From contig NZ_AUHU01000003.1 of assembly GCF_000423345.1 (NCBI RefSeq), positions 1 to 64,000 on the forward strand: a stretch of 64,000 nucleotides of DNA, given 5' to 3'. The DNA comes from Marinimicrobium agarilyticum DSM 16975. GTDB lineage: Bacteria > Pseudomonadota > Gammaproteobacteria > Pseudomonadales > Cellvibrionaceae. The notes beneath the pieces were generated by a model. That model was not told where the DNA came from. It ran no database searches and saw only the letters and a program-made list of their open reading frames with translations. Position 1 is the first letter of the stretch, and each line of letters opens with the position of its first letter. Both the position numbers and the translations under genes were made by a program. Positions 15,045 to 23,602 of the stretch are shown in pieces.

Positions 15045-17168
15045 ATGAGCGCTGAGGCCGCGAAGAAGAGGGTGGGGTCCACGGTCCTCATTCCCGTTTT
15101 TATTCCTGCTGTTGTTGTCATCTTGCTGTTAGTCGTCGGCACTATCAGTAACCCTGAGCTGGCGGGTAATGCTTTTTCCTCCGTACTGACTTATATCACC
15201 GAAACCTTTGGTTGGTTCTACATGCTCTCGGTGGCATTTTTCCTGGTCTTTATCGTCGGCATTGCCATGACCAAATGGGGCAACATCAAGCTGGGGCCCG
15301 ACCACGCCGATCCCCAATACAGCTTTCCCGCCTGGTTTGCCATGCTCTTCTCCGCCGGCTACGGCATTGCGCTGTTGTTTTTTGGGGTGGCTGAGCCGGT
15401 GCTGCATTACGCTTCGCCGCCGGCTGGCGCCGGGGGCACGGTGGATGCCGCCAAGCAGGCCATGCAGATCGCGTTTTTCCATTGGGGGTTTCATATCTGG
15501 GCCATTTACGGCCTGGTAGGGCTGGTGTTGGCCTACTTCGCGTTCCGGCATGGCCTGCCGCTGTCGATTCGCTCTGCGCTCTATCCGCTCATCGGGGATA
15601 AGATCTACGGCCCGGCGGGGCACGTGGTGGATGTGTTCGCCATTCTCGGCACCATGTTTGGGATCGCGACCACCTTAGGGTTGTCGGTGGCGCAGATTAA
15701 CGCAGGCATCAATTATCTCTGGCCCTCGATCCCGGTGAACGTCACCGTCCAGATTATCGCAATTGCCGTGATTACCGGGCTGGCGATTTTCTCGGTAGTG
15801 GCGGGCATGGACAAAGGGGTTAAGCGTTTGTCCATTCTCAATATGGCGCTCGCCATATCCCTGATGCTTTTTGTTTTTATTGTCGGCCCGTCGGTACACA
15901 TTCTGGAAAGCTTCCTGCAGAACACCGGTAGCTATCTGAACAACATCATTGAACGCACTTTCAACCTCCAGGCCTACTCCCGAAGTGATTGGATCGGGAA
16001 CTGGACGCTGTTCATCTTCGGCTGGACGATCGCCTGGGCACCATTCGTTGGCTTGTTTATTGCGAAAATCAGCCGCGGCCGTACCATTCGCCAGTTCGTG
16101 GTGGGTGTCATGTTTGTTCCCTCTATCTTCACCTTCCTGTGGTTTTCGGTGTTTGGCACAACGGCGCTGCATGAAATCATGAATGAGGGTTACGTTACCT
16201 TGATTGGCGATGTGCAGGCGGACCACGCGATTGCCCTGTTTCAGCTGTACGAAATTTTACCACTAAGCTCGATCGTGTCGTTCATTACGGTGTTGTTGAT
16301 CATTACGTTTTTTGTGACCTCTTCGGATTCCGGCTCCCTGGTCATTGATTCGCTGGCCTCGGGCGGCGCCACTCACACGCCCGCATGGCAGCGTGTGTTC
16401 TGGGCGTCCGCTGAGGGGCTGGTGGCCTCGGCGTTGCTGTTAGCCGGTGGCTTGAGCGCGCTGCAGACCATGACCATTGCCAGCGCCTTGCCGTTCTCCC
16501 TCATCATGATCATCTCCGCGGTGGGGATGTGGCGTGCGCTGGTCATCGAGGGGCACCACCACCGCAGTCTGCAGACCGAAGTGCAGCAGCGCCTCTCGGG
16601 CACTTCCGGTCGCGGCCTCTGGCGCCGGCGCCTGACCGGGCTGATCAATTTCCCCGATCGTTCGAAAGTCTGGGACTTCATGCTGAGCACCGTCAGTAAG
16701 GCCATGCACCGGGTTGAACGGGAGCTGAAAAAACAGGACTGGGAAGCGCAAGTGACCGTGGATGAGGAGCATGACCGAATCTACCTGGAAGTCATCAAGG
16801 AGGACCAGGTCGACTTCATTTACGAAATTCGCCTGCTGCACCATGCGCTGCCGGATTATGCTTACCCGGAAATTGCCCGAGGCGATGAGTCGGAGTCGCT
16901 ATACTATCGAGCGGAAGTGTTTCTGCGTCGCGGTGGGCAGTCCTATGATATCTACGGGTTTGATCAGCAGGACATCATTACCGACATTCTCGATCAATTC
17001 GAAAAACACCTGCACTTTCTGCACATTTCCCCGGGCAGTTTGCCGTGGAAAATGGAAGCTCATGATGACATGCTGGCGACACCACCGGAGCCTCCGAAAG
17101 AAGAGCCCGGTGTCACGCCGCCTGAACACAATGGTAAAACCGGGGAGAAAGATCGGGAGGGGCAATGA
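15045..17168 (+). CDS. BCCT-family carrier (BetT-like, choline/betaine type)
   Basis: This 707-residue transporter has twelve membrane segments. The BCCT signature is the tryptophan-rich GWTIAWAPFVGLFIAKISRG near residues 325-345, and GYGIALLFFGVAEPVLHYASPP is also typical. The long cytoplasmic C-terminal region, about 190 residues, is of the BetT type that senses osmotic stress. Likely cargo is choline, glycine betaine or another quaternary amine. The gene overlaps the following porin gene by 4 bp (ATGA), and a periplasmic binding protein follows. This partnership is unusual for a carrier that normally works alone. Confidence 0.92.
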   Translation: MSAEAAKKRVGSTVLIPVFIPAVVVILLLVVGTISNPELAGNAFSSVLTYITETFGWFYMLSVAFFLVFIVGIAMTKWGNIKLGPDHADPQYSFPAWFAMLFSAGYGIALLFFGVAEPVLHYASPPAGAGGTVDAAKQAMQIAFFHWGFHIWAIYGLVGLVLAYFAFRHGLPLSIRSALYPLIGDKIYGPAGHVVDVFAILGTMFGIATTLGLSVAQINAGINYLWPSIPVNVTVQIIAIAVITGLAIFSVVAGMDKGVKRLSILNMALAISLMLFVFIVGPSVHILESFLQNTGSYLNNIIERTFNLQAYSRSDWIGNWTLFIFGWTIAWAPFVGLFIAKISRGRTIRQFVVGVMFVPSIFTFLWFSVFGTTALHEIMNEGYVTLIGDVQADHAIALFQLYEILPLSSIVSFITVLLIITFFVTSSDSGSLVIDSLASGGATHTPAWQRVFWASAEGLVASALLLAGGLSALQTMTIASALPFSLIMIISAVGMWRALVIEGHHHRSLQTEVQQRLSGTSGRGLWRRRLTGLINFPDRSKVWDFMLSTVSKAMHRVERELKKQDWEAQVTVDEEHDRIYLEVIKEDQVDFIYEIRLLHHALPDYAYPEIARGDESESLYYRAEVFLRRGGQSYDIYGFDQQDIITDILDQFEKHLHFLHISPGSLPWKMEAHDDMLATPPEPPKEEPGVTPPEHNGKTGEKDREGQ

Positions 17169-18448
17169 ACGGTTCGAGTGAACGTCGAGTGGGGCGCTTT
17201 TCATTCGGTTTTCTCCGTTGTTCACCGCTGATCATCAGCGGTTTGTTGAGCCCGTTGCTCTGTGCCGCGGATGATACCGAGGCGCTGCGGGAGCAGGTGC
17301 AGCGTCTGCAGGAGCGTGTCGAAGCACTGGAAGAAGAAACAGTCACTGCCGAGCGACGTGGTGACCTGGGCGCCTCCGTCAGTGAGGCCGATGTGACCGC
17401 AGCGGAAGAAACCGATGGCGTTCATGTCGGTGGCGCCGTGCGCTTCAACCTGGTTCACCGGGACTTTGTGCAAGCCTCGCAAGACAAGTACGGCGAAAGC
17501 GGCCTGGATGTCTTCCGCCTGAATGTGGATGGCGAGGTAGACAATATTCTGGTCTCTGCCGAGTACCGCTTCTATTCTTACATGCACACGCTGCACCACG
17601 GCTGGATCGGTTATGAGTTCGATGACCAGAGCCAGGTTCAGTTTGGCATTCACCGGGTGCCGTTCGGGCTCCTGCCGTACCCTGCCCACAACGCCTGGTT
17701 CGGTGTGCCCTATTACGTGGGTCTGGGCGATGACTACGACATGGGTCTGAAGTATGAGCGCACCGATGGAGCCTGGAACACACAGCTCGCCTTCTACAAG
17801 AATGAGGAACTGAACGATGCCACCGATCCCGAGCGCTATTCATTTGATCTGATTCGCGGTGGTGACCAGCAGAACGAAGAGGTGAACCAATTGAACGCCC
17901 GGGTGGCCTATACCTTCGGGCTGGGCACCAACTGCGAAACCGAAGTGGGGGCATCGGCGCAGGCGGGCGAGGTTTATAACACCACGACCGGTCGTCGCGG
18001 CGATCACTCGGCCGGTGCCGCCCACCTGGACAGTCGCTGCGGCCGCTGGAACCTGCAACTCAAAGGGGCGAGCTACGAGTACGACCCGGCCAACCCGCAA
18101 GGGGTAGACCCCCGCACCGTCCAGGTGGGCGCCTTTGCGGGTACCTACGACATTGCGGGCGAGGCGGACATCCTGGTCGCCAATCTCGCCTACAACCTGC
18201 CGTCCCCCTGGGAGAGCGTTGACTCCATTACCTGTTACAACGACTACTCCCGGCTGTACAAAGCGGATCGGGCGCTGGATTCGCGAATCAACACGCTGGG
18301 GTGTGCCATCGGCAGCGGCCCGCTGTTCACCTATGTGGACTATATAATGGCCAACAATATGCCGTACTTCGGCAGCGGGTCCCTCGCCGGCGGCGGTGAG
18401 GATGAATGGCACAGTCGCTTAAACATCAATATCGGCTTCTACTGGTGA
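17165..18448 (+). CDS. Outer-membrane porin with N-terminal coiled coil
   Basis: This 427-residue protein has a signal sequence ending about residue 36 (LSPLLCA). A heptad-patterned coiled coil follows (EALREQVQRLQERVEALEEE), as in periplasmic trimerisation anchors. The rest is aromatic-rich, with alternating beta-strand patterns ending in NINIGFYW, an aromatic C-terminus suited to outer-membrane insertion. It resembles trimeric phosphate- or amine-selective porins of marine gammaproteobacteria. The start codon overlaps the BCCT stop, so it is probably the outer-membrane route for the same substrate. Exact selectivity is unknown. Confidence 0.83.
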   Translation: MNGSSERRVGRFSFGFLRCSPLIISGLLSPLLCAADDTEALREQVQRLQERVEALEEETVTAERRGDLGASVSEADVTAAEETDGVHVGGAVRFNLVHRDFVQASQDKYGESGLDVFRLNVDGEVDNILVSAEYRFYSYMHTLHHGWIGYEFDDQSQVQFGIHRVPFGLLPYPAHNAWFGVPYYVGLGDDYDMGLKYERTDGAWNTQLAFYKNEELNDATDPERYSFDLIRGGDQQNEEVNQLNARVAYTFGLGTNCETEVGASAQAGEVYNTTTGRRGDHSAGAAHLDSRCGRWNLQLKGASYEYDPANPQGVDPRTVQVGAFAGTYDIAGEADILVANLAYNLPSPWESVDSITCYNDYSRLYKADRALDSRINTLGCAIGSGPLFTYVDYIMANNMPYFGSGSLAGGGEDEWHSRLNINIGFYW

Positions 18449-18453
18449 TTGCT

Positions 18454-19542
18454 ATGTGGCAGAGAGTACTTGTCTTTATGGTCCTGGCTCTAGCCTGCGT
18501 CGGTGCGCAGGCAGATGACCGGGAACTGACCGTGGTCTCCTGGGACGGCGCTTACGTCAAAAGTCAGATTCTCGGCTTCATCCGGCCTTATGAAAACAAA
18601 ACCGGTGTGCGCGTTAACGTGCTGCAATATTCCGGGGGGATCGATGAAATCCGCCGGCAGGTGCGCGCCTGGAACGTTCACTGGGATCTGGTGGACCTCG
18701 AACTTTTTGACGCGATCCGCGCCTGCGAAGAGGGGCTGCTGGTGCGCCTGAATCACGACTCCCTGCCGGCGGCGCCCGATGGCACACCCGCCAGTGAAGA
18801 CTTTATCAACAGCAGCCTGATGCCCTGCGGCGTCGGTAATGTGGTGGGCTCCACTGTGATCAGCTATAGCCAGGCGCGCTGGGAGAAAGAGAAGCCCGAC
18901 CGTCTTGAGGACTTCTTTGATCTTCAACAGTTTCCCGGTCCGCGTGGTCTGCGCCGCACCCCTCAGGGCAATCTCGAGTGGGCCCTGATCGCCGACGGCG
19001 TCGCGCCGGAGAAAGTCTACGAGGTGTTATCCACCGAGGCCGGGCTCGATCGTGCCTTCGAAGTGTTGAACCGGATCAAACCCCATATCGTCTGGTGGCG
19101 CACCGGTGAAGAAGCCATTCGGCTGTTGGAAACCGATCGTGTGGCGATGTCTTCCGTCTACAGTGGCCGGGTAGATGATGCCGTGGAGCGGGGCGAGCCT
19201 CTTGAGATTATTTGGGATCACCAGATCTGGTTTTATGACGTCTGGGGCATCCCCAAGCACGGGCGTAATGTCGAGTTGGCGAAAGACTTTCTTCGCTTTG
19301 CCACCTCCACCGAAAGCCTGGCGGCCCAGGCCAAGTACATTCCCTACGGGCCGGTTCGCCAATCCTCCATGGCACTGCTCGAGCCCGAGCGCCGCCAGCG
19401 GATGCCGACGTCCGAAGCGCATCTGAAAACCGCCGTCGAACTCAATGCGGCCTGGTGGTCGGAAAACCTGGACCGGATTGCACCACGCTTCGAGCGCTGG
19501 GTGGATCGGCCGGTCATGGTTCCGAAAACGCTACCGCGTTAA
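18454..19542 (+). CDS. Periplasmic solute-binding protein, PotD/spermidine-binding-like
   Basis: This 362-residue protein has a clean signal peptide (MWQRVLVFMVLALACVGAQA). The mature sequence starts DDRELTVVSWDGAYVKSQ, then VNVLQYSGGIDEIRRQV, WDLVDLELFD and GNVVGSTVISY, typical of ABC-type binding proteins of the polyamine/iron family. No ABC permease or ATPase gene is adjacent. It is the last gene of the BCCT-porin operon, 5 bp after the porin stop, and a terminator follows. It may feed the BCCT carrier or act as a scavenger or sensor for the same amine. Confidence 0.85.
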   Translation: MWQRVLVFMVLALACVGAQADDRELTVVSWDGAYVKSQILGFIRPYENKTGVRVNVLQYSGGIDEIRRQVRAWNVHWDLVDLELFDAIRACEEGLLVRLNHDSLPAAPDGTPASEDFINSSLMPCGVGNVVGSTVISYSQARWEKEKPDRLEDFFDLQQFPGPRGLRRTPQGNLEWALIADGVAPEKVYEVLSTEAGLDRAFEVLNRIKPHIVWWRTGEEAIRLLETDRVAMSSVYSGRVDDAVERGEPLEIIWDHQIWFYDVWGIPKHGRNVELAKDFLRFATSTESLAAQAKYIPYGPVRQSSMALLEPERRQRMPTSEAHLKTAVELNAAWWSENLDRIAPRFERWVDRPVMVPKTLPR

Positions 19543-19560
19543 ATCAAAAGTGAATAATAG

Positions 19561-19597
19561 CTATCGCTTGAAATAACTTTTAAGCGATAGTCTTTTT
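19561..19597 (+). terminator. Rho-independent terminator of the BCCT operon
   Basis: The perfect 9-bp stem CTATCGCTT / AAGCGATAG (19561-19569 and 19582-19590) has a 12-nt loop and is followed by TCTTTTTA. It lies 19 bp after the binding-protein stop codon. Confidence 0.8.
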
Positions 19598-19708
19598 AGC
19601 ATTGATCGCTTTCAGACCTTCCTTGTGTGGCATTTTCTTCGGAAGTGGCGCATTAATTTTCTTTAAAGGTGATTTTCCAAAAATTCCGTTGCTCTTTCTT
19701 TCTCCGTG

Positions 19709-19736
19709 TGATCCTCCCCTGAAATCGACCCGTATA
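19709..19736 (+). promoter_or_regulatory. Candidate ECF11-type (RpoE/ChrR-like) promoter for the FAS1 lipoprotein
   Basis: TGATCC (19709-19714), a 16-nt spacer and CGTATA (19731-19736) match the known motif of singlet-oxygen-responsive ECF11 sigma factors. The predicted start is about 40 bp before the ATG. A fasciclin-domain gene is part of this regulon in Rhodobacter, as I recall. No sigma-factor gene lies in this window. Confidence 0.5.
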
Positions 19737-19781
19737 GCGCTTACGTGGTTCAACGACTAAGACTAATCAGGAGCTCACACC

Positions 19782-21599
19782 ATGAACATGTTATTGAGAT
19801 CAATTGGTATATTGTGGCTAGCCGCCGGCCTGGCCGCTTGCGGTAGCGACAATGACGATAATCCACCCCCCACACCCGAACCCGAAGTCAATACGGTGGT
19901 TGATGTCGCCATCGATAATGGTAACTTCACCACGTTGGTGACGGCACTGGAAGCGACCGGTCTGGATGAAACCCTTGATGATCCAGACGGCACCTTTACT
20001 GTGTTTGCCCCCACCGACGATGCTTTCGCCCTGTTGGGAGAAGAAACCATTGCCGCGCTTCTGGAAGACACCGACACACTCTCCGATATTCTTCTCTATC
20101 ATGTGGTTTCGGGAACAGAAATCGGTTCTGCTGCAGCGATTGATGCGGCCGGTACCACCATCGAAATGGCCAACGACGACGAAGCCGGTGTTTCGCTCTC
20201 TGGTGAGAATCTGTTGATCAACCTGTCCATGGTCACCATCACTGATGTTGAAGCGGATAACGGTGTGATCCATGTGATCGACGCCGTCATGATGCCGCCC
20301 GCGGAGCGGGGTGAACCGGATCAGACCATCGCGGAAATCGCGCAGGACACAGAGAGCCTGTCCACCCTGGTGACTGCGCTGGATACAGCGGATCTGGTGA
20401 CAACCCTGGATAATTCCGAGGGCCGCTTCACCGTATTCGCACCGACCAATGCCGCGTTTGAAATGCTCGGAGCGGAAAACGTCCAAGCACTATTGAACGA
20501 TCAGGAAGCGCTGCAAAGCGTTCTTCTTCAGCACGTGGTATCCGGCGCTGAAGTGAATTCTGTCAACGCTTACGCTGCCAATGGCACCAGCGTTACGACA
20601 GCCGCTGAAACGGACATCGAAGTCATGATTACCGAAGAGCGCGAGCTGACGGTTGGTGGTGCCACTGTGACCATGACCGATATCTACGCGACCAACGGTG
20701 TCATTCATGTGATCGACGCGGTGATTGTTGGCGACCTCTCTCTGCCCATGCCGTCCATTATGGATGTGGCACGGTCAAACGACGACTTTGAGACGCTCGT
20801 TACGTTGCTGGAAGCGACTGATCTGGATATGACCCTCGCGGATATGGAAAGCAACTTTACCGTGTTCGCACCGACCGACGCCGCGTTCGACGCCGTGGAT
20901 CCAGATGTACTTGCCGCTCTGGAAAATGATTCGGACCTGCTTTCAGATGTCCTCCTCTATCACGTTATTCCGGGTGATCCGATCATGGCAAGCGCAGCCA
21001 TCTCCGTCGCGCAGAGCGATATGTCCACGGTTGAAATGGCCAATGAAGATATGGCGGGCCTGTCTTACGTCGGTGAGCAGCTTTACATCAATACGTCCAG
21101 CGTGGTCACCGCCAACGTCGGCGCGGGCAACGGTGTAATCCATGCGATTGATCAAGTAATGATGCCCCCTGCGGTGACCAACAGCGAGTTGACCATCGCC
21201 GGCTTTGCAGCAGGCAATGAGAATTTCTCAACACTGGTTTCTTTGCTGCAACAGGAAAACCTGGTTGCCACCCTGGACGACGCTGAAGGCTCTTTCACCG
21301 TGTTTGCGCCGACCAATGCCGCTTTCGACAAGATTCCCGAGGAGGATTTGAGCGCGTTGCAGGCCAACAGCGAAGCGTTGACAGAAGTGTTGCTGTCGCA
21401 CGTAGTCAGCGGCGCGGAAGTGGATTCGGTGACTGCGTTCACTCTTAACGGTACGGACGTTGAAACCGTCTCTGGAAACATGGTCGGTATCGACATTGTC
21501 GATGGCATGCTGCAAGTCGGGGGCGCTACCGTCACCATGTACGACGTGCAGACCACCAATGGCATCATTCACGTGATCGATACCGTCATCATGCCCTAG
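19782..21599 (+). CDS. Lipoprotein with four fasciclin (FAS1) domains
   Basis: This 605-residue protein has a lipobox (LAAC, Cys at about residue 20) and an acidic proline-rich linker. Four FAS1 repeats follow at about 37-170, 182-315, 325-460 and 470-604. Each carries the H1 box (FTVFAPTDDAF, FTVFAPTNAAF and variants) and an H2 box ending NGVIHVIDAV. It is anchored in an outer membrane or periplasmic leaflet. FAS1 domains mediate adhesion or surface association, and some bacterial ones belong to oxidative or singlet-oxygen stress regulons. The most similar repeats appear to be the alternating ones (1 with 3, 2 with 4), suggesting duplication of a two-domain unit. It is monocistronic, with a strong terminator after it. 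Confidence 0.93.
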   Translation: MNMLLRSIGILWLAAGLAACGSDNDDNPPPTPEPEVNTVVDVAIDNGNFTTLVTALEATGLDETLDDPDGTFTVFAPTDDAFALLGEETIAALLEDTDTLSDILLYHVVSGTEIGSAAAIDAAGTTIEMANDDEAGVSLSGENLLINLSMVTITDVEADNGVIHVIDAVMMPPAERGEPDQTIAEIAQDTESLSTLVTALDTADLVTTLDNSEGRFTVFAPTNAAFEMLGAENVQALLNDQEALQSVLLQHVVSGAEVNSVNAYAANGTSVTTAAETDIEVMITEERELTVGGATVTMTDIYATNGVIHVIDAVIVGDLSLPMPSIMDVARSNDDFETLVTLLEATDLDMTLADMESNFTVFAPTDAAFDAVDPDVLAALENDSDLLSDVLLYHVIPGDPIMASAAISVAQSDMSTVEMANEDMAGLSYVGEQLYINTSSVVTANVGAGNGVIHAIDQVMMPPAVTNSELTIAGFAAGNENFSTLVSLLQQENLVATLDDAEGSFTVFAPTNAAFDKIPEEDLSALQANSEALTEVLLSHVVSGAEVDSVTAFTLNGTDVETVSGNMVGIDIVDGMLQVGGATVTMYDVQTTNGIIHVIDTVIMP

Positions 21600-21644
21600 T
21601 GCTGGGTGATGCCCGTCCTAACGCGGGCATCGTGACGTGCTTGA

Positions 21645-21680
21645 CCCCGGGCTCCCTGGAGCACCGGGGCCTTTTTATTT
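21645..21680 (+). terminator. Rho-independent terminator of the FAS1 gene
   Basis: The stem CCCCGG...CCGGGG (21645-21650 / 21664-21669) encloses an inner GCTCC/GGAGC stem and is followed by CCTTTTTATTT. A second hairpin, GATGCCCG/CGGGCATC (21608-21631), precedes it. Confidence 0.85.
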
Positions 21681-21745
21681 AAGGGGGCAGCCCCTATAAT
21701 GTCGTACAAAATAAGAACCTTACTGTTTTTAATGATGTTGGGAGA

Positions 21746-22393
21746 ATGAGTGAAATGAAAATTGCATTGATGAATGAGTTCAGCCAGGCCGGGAAGAACC
21801 CGATTGTGCTGGAACAGCTGAACGCCGTGGCGGAAGAGCAGGGCCACCAGGTTTTTAACGTCGGCATGAACGGCGACAACGACCATCGCCTGACCTACAT
21901 CCACCTGGGCATCATGGCCGGCCTGCTGCTCAATTCCAAAGCCGTGGACTTTGTGATCAGCGGCTGCGGCACCGGCCAGGGCGCGCTGATGTCCCTGAAC
22001 GCCCATCCCGGCGTGGTCTGCGGCTACTGCATTGACCCCTCCGATGCCTACCTGTTTGCCCAGATCAACAACGGCAACGCGCTGGCACTGCCGTTCGCCA
22101 AAGGCTTTGGCTGGGGCGCGGAGCTCAACTGCCGCTACATTTTCGAGAAGGCGTTTGCCGGTGAGAAAGGCCAGGGCTATCCCCCGGAGCGCAAGGCGAG
22201 CCAGGTGGAAAACGCCGGTATTCTGGATGGCGTGAAAAATGCCATGTGCAAAGACTATCTGGAAGGCCTCAAGGCCCTGGACCAGTCTCTGGTGAAAACC
22301 GCCGTGACCGGTGAACGCTTCCAGGCCGCTTTCTTTGAGTACGGTAAGGACAAGGCGCTCGAAGAGTACGTGCGCAGCGTTCTGGACAGCTGA
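21746..22393 (+). CDS. RpiB/LacA/LacB-family sugar-phosphate isomerase
   Basis: This 215-residue protein has the RpiB/LacAB fold: KIALMNEFSQAGKNPIVLEQ, then VDFVISGCGTGQGALMSLN with the active-site Cys in SGCGTGQG. The sequence is longer than ribose-5-phosphate isomerase B (about 150 residues). It belongs to the subgroup with an extended C-terminus (GWGAELNCRYIFEKAF), seen near uronate and deoxy-sugar pathways. The exact sugar substrate is unknown. The first ATG (21746) follows GGGAGA closely, and an ATG at 21755 has better spacing. It stands alone, with a terminator on each side. Confidence 0.85.
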   Translation: MSEMKIALMNEFSQAGKNPIVLEQLNAVAEEQGHQVFNVGMNGDNDHRLTYIHLGIMAGLLLNSKAVDFVISGCGTGQGALMSLNAHPGVVCGYCIDPSDAYLFAQINNGNALALPFAKGFGWGAELNCRYIFEKAFAGEKGQGYPPERKASQVENAGILDGVKNAMCKDYLEGLKALDQSLVKTAVTGERFQAAFFEYGKDKALEEYVRSVLDS

Positions 22394-22422
22394 TAGCGCC
22401 GTCTTAGCGTTGAACCACGAGA

Positions 22423-22446
22423 AACCCCGCTCCGGCGGGGTTTTTT
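22423..22446 (+). terminator. Rho-independent terminator
   Basis: The stem AACCCCGC/GCGGGGTT (22423-22430 / 22435-22442) has a 4-nt loop and runs into TTTTTT. It ends the isomerase transcript just before the Pho box. Confidence 0.9.
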
Positions 22447-22454
22447 GTGCCCAG

Positions 22455-22472
22455 CTGTCATTGGGTTGTCAC
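22455..22472 (+). promoter_or_regulatory. Pho box upstream of the sulfotransferase operon
   Basis: CTGTCAT-TGGG-TTGTCAC gives two 7-bp PhoB half-sites spaced 11 bp apart, nearly identical to the CTGTCAT-N4-CTGTCAT consensus. A -10-like GCATAG (22485-22490) follows about a dozen bases later, as in PhoB-activated promoters where the box replaces the -35. It predicts induction by phosphate starvation. Confidence 0.75.
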
Positions 22473-22495
22473 ACAAGTGCGGTTGCATAGGCGCC

Positions 22496-23602
22496 ATGCA
22501 AATACTCATGGCCTGGTTAACTTTGGGTGCGCAACTCGCGCGTTCCCTCCCCGACGCCGGTTGGCGCCCCGTGTGGTGGCGTTTGCCGTTGTTCACGCTC
22601 GCCTGGCTGGGGTTTGGCCTGCTGGCGCTCAGCCACGGCCTGGGCTTTCTCATTGACGACCTACTGTTTCGCGGCTATCGGCAGGTGGCGGTGCGCGCGC
22701 CGGTGTTTATTGTCGGGGTGCCCCGCAGCGGTACGACGCATCTGCAGAGGATGTTGGCGGAGGACCCGGCCTTCACCAGCCTGACGCTCTGGGAGTGCCT
22801 GTTGGCACCTTCCATTTCAGAGCGTTACGTCTGGTCTTTTATGGGTCGACTGGTTCGGCCTTTCAGGCGTCTTGGCCGTCGTTGGCGCTGGGCGGCCATG
22901 GACCGGGTGCATACCCTGGGCTGGCGCGAGCCGGAAGAAGATTTTCTCTTACTGCTCTGGCGCGGGGCCTGCTTCCTGCCTGCATTGATCTGTCCGAAAG
23001 CACAGGGCTACTGGCGCCTGGCCTTCTTTGACCAGTCCGTGGCCGAGGGTGAGCGCCGGGCGCTGACCGCCTATTACCACGCCTGCCTGCAGCGCCACCT
23101 GTACTTCCACGGTAGGCACAGGCGGGTGCTGAGTAAAAACCCCTCGTTTACGCCCTGGGTCGACAGCCTGCGCGAACGCTTCCCCGGTGCCCGTTTTATC
23201 GCCTGCGTGCGTCGGCCCGAGGAGGCGGTACCGTCTCAGTTGAGCGCGTTGCGACCGGCACTGAAGCTACTCGGCCACCGCCAGGTGGATCCGCAACTGA
23301 GCGAGCGCATGCTGAGTATTCTTCACAATTACTATCGCCGGGTGCGCGGCTGGCGCGCAGACGACGATGTTCTGTGTTTGCCGCTGCCGTACCTGGCCAA
23401 AATGCAGGCTCCGGACTGGCAGCGGCTCTACGCCTTCGCGGAGCAGCCTCTGCCGCCCGCCGACGCCCTGATGACCGTCAGCGGCGCCCGTCGGGACGCT
23501 CGACCCGGACACCGATACTCGCTGGAAGAGTACGGGTTGAGCCGGGCTCGTGTCAGGTACCTTTTTGCCGATGTCTGGCCGGACGCGGGGGCTTGCTCAT
23601 GA
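22496..23602 (+). CDS. PAPS-dependent sulfotransferase family protein
   Basis: This 368-residue protein has an N-terminal hydrophobic region (about 15-50) that probably associates with membrane. The 5'-phosphosulfate loop is VGVPRSGTTHLQRMLAEDP near residue 75. A later segment, RFIACVRRPEEAVPSQLSAL, matches the 3'-phosphate binding motif of sulfotransferases. It would transfer sulfate from PAPS to a glycan or lipid acceptor. The predicted transcription start falls at or beside the ATG at 22496, so the message may be leaderless or the ATG at 22508 may be used. It overlaps the glycosyltransferase gene by 4 bp. Confidence 0.85.
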   Translation: MQILMAWLTLGAQLARSLPDAGWRPVWWRLPLFTLAWLGFGLLALSHGLGFLIDDLLFRGYRQVAVRAPVFIVGVPRSGTTHLQRMLAEDPAFTSLTLWECLLAPSISERYVWSFMGRLVRPFRRLGRRWRWAAMDRVHTLGWREPEEDFLLLLWRGACFLPALICPKAQGYWRLAFFDQSVAEGERRALTAYYHACLQRHLYFHGRHRRVLSKNPSFTPWVDSLRERFPGARFIACVRRPEEAVPSQLSALRPALKLLGHRQVDPQLSERMLSILHNYYRRVRGWRADDDVLCLPLPYLAKMQAPDWQRLYAFAEQPLPPADALMTVSGARRDARPGHRYSLEEYGLSRARVRYLFADVWPDAGACS

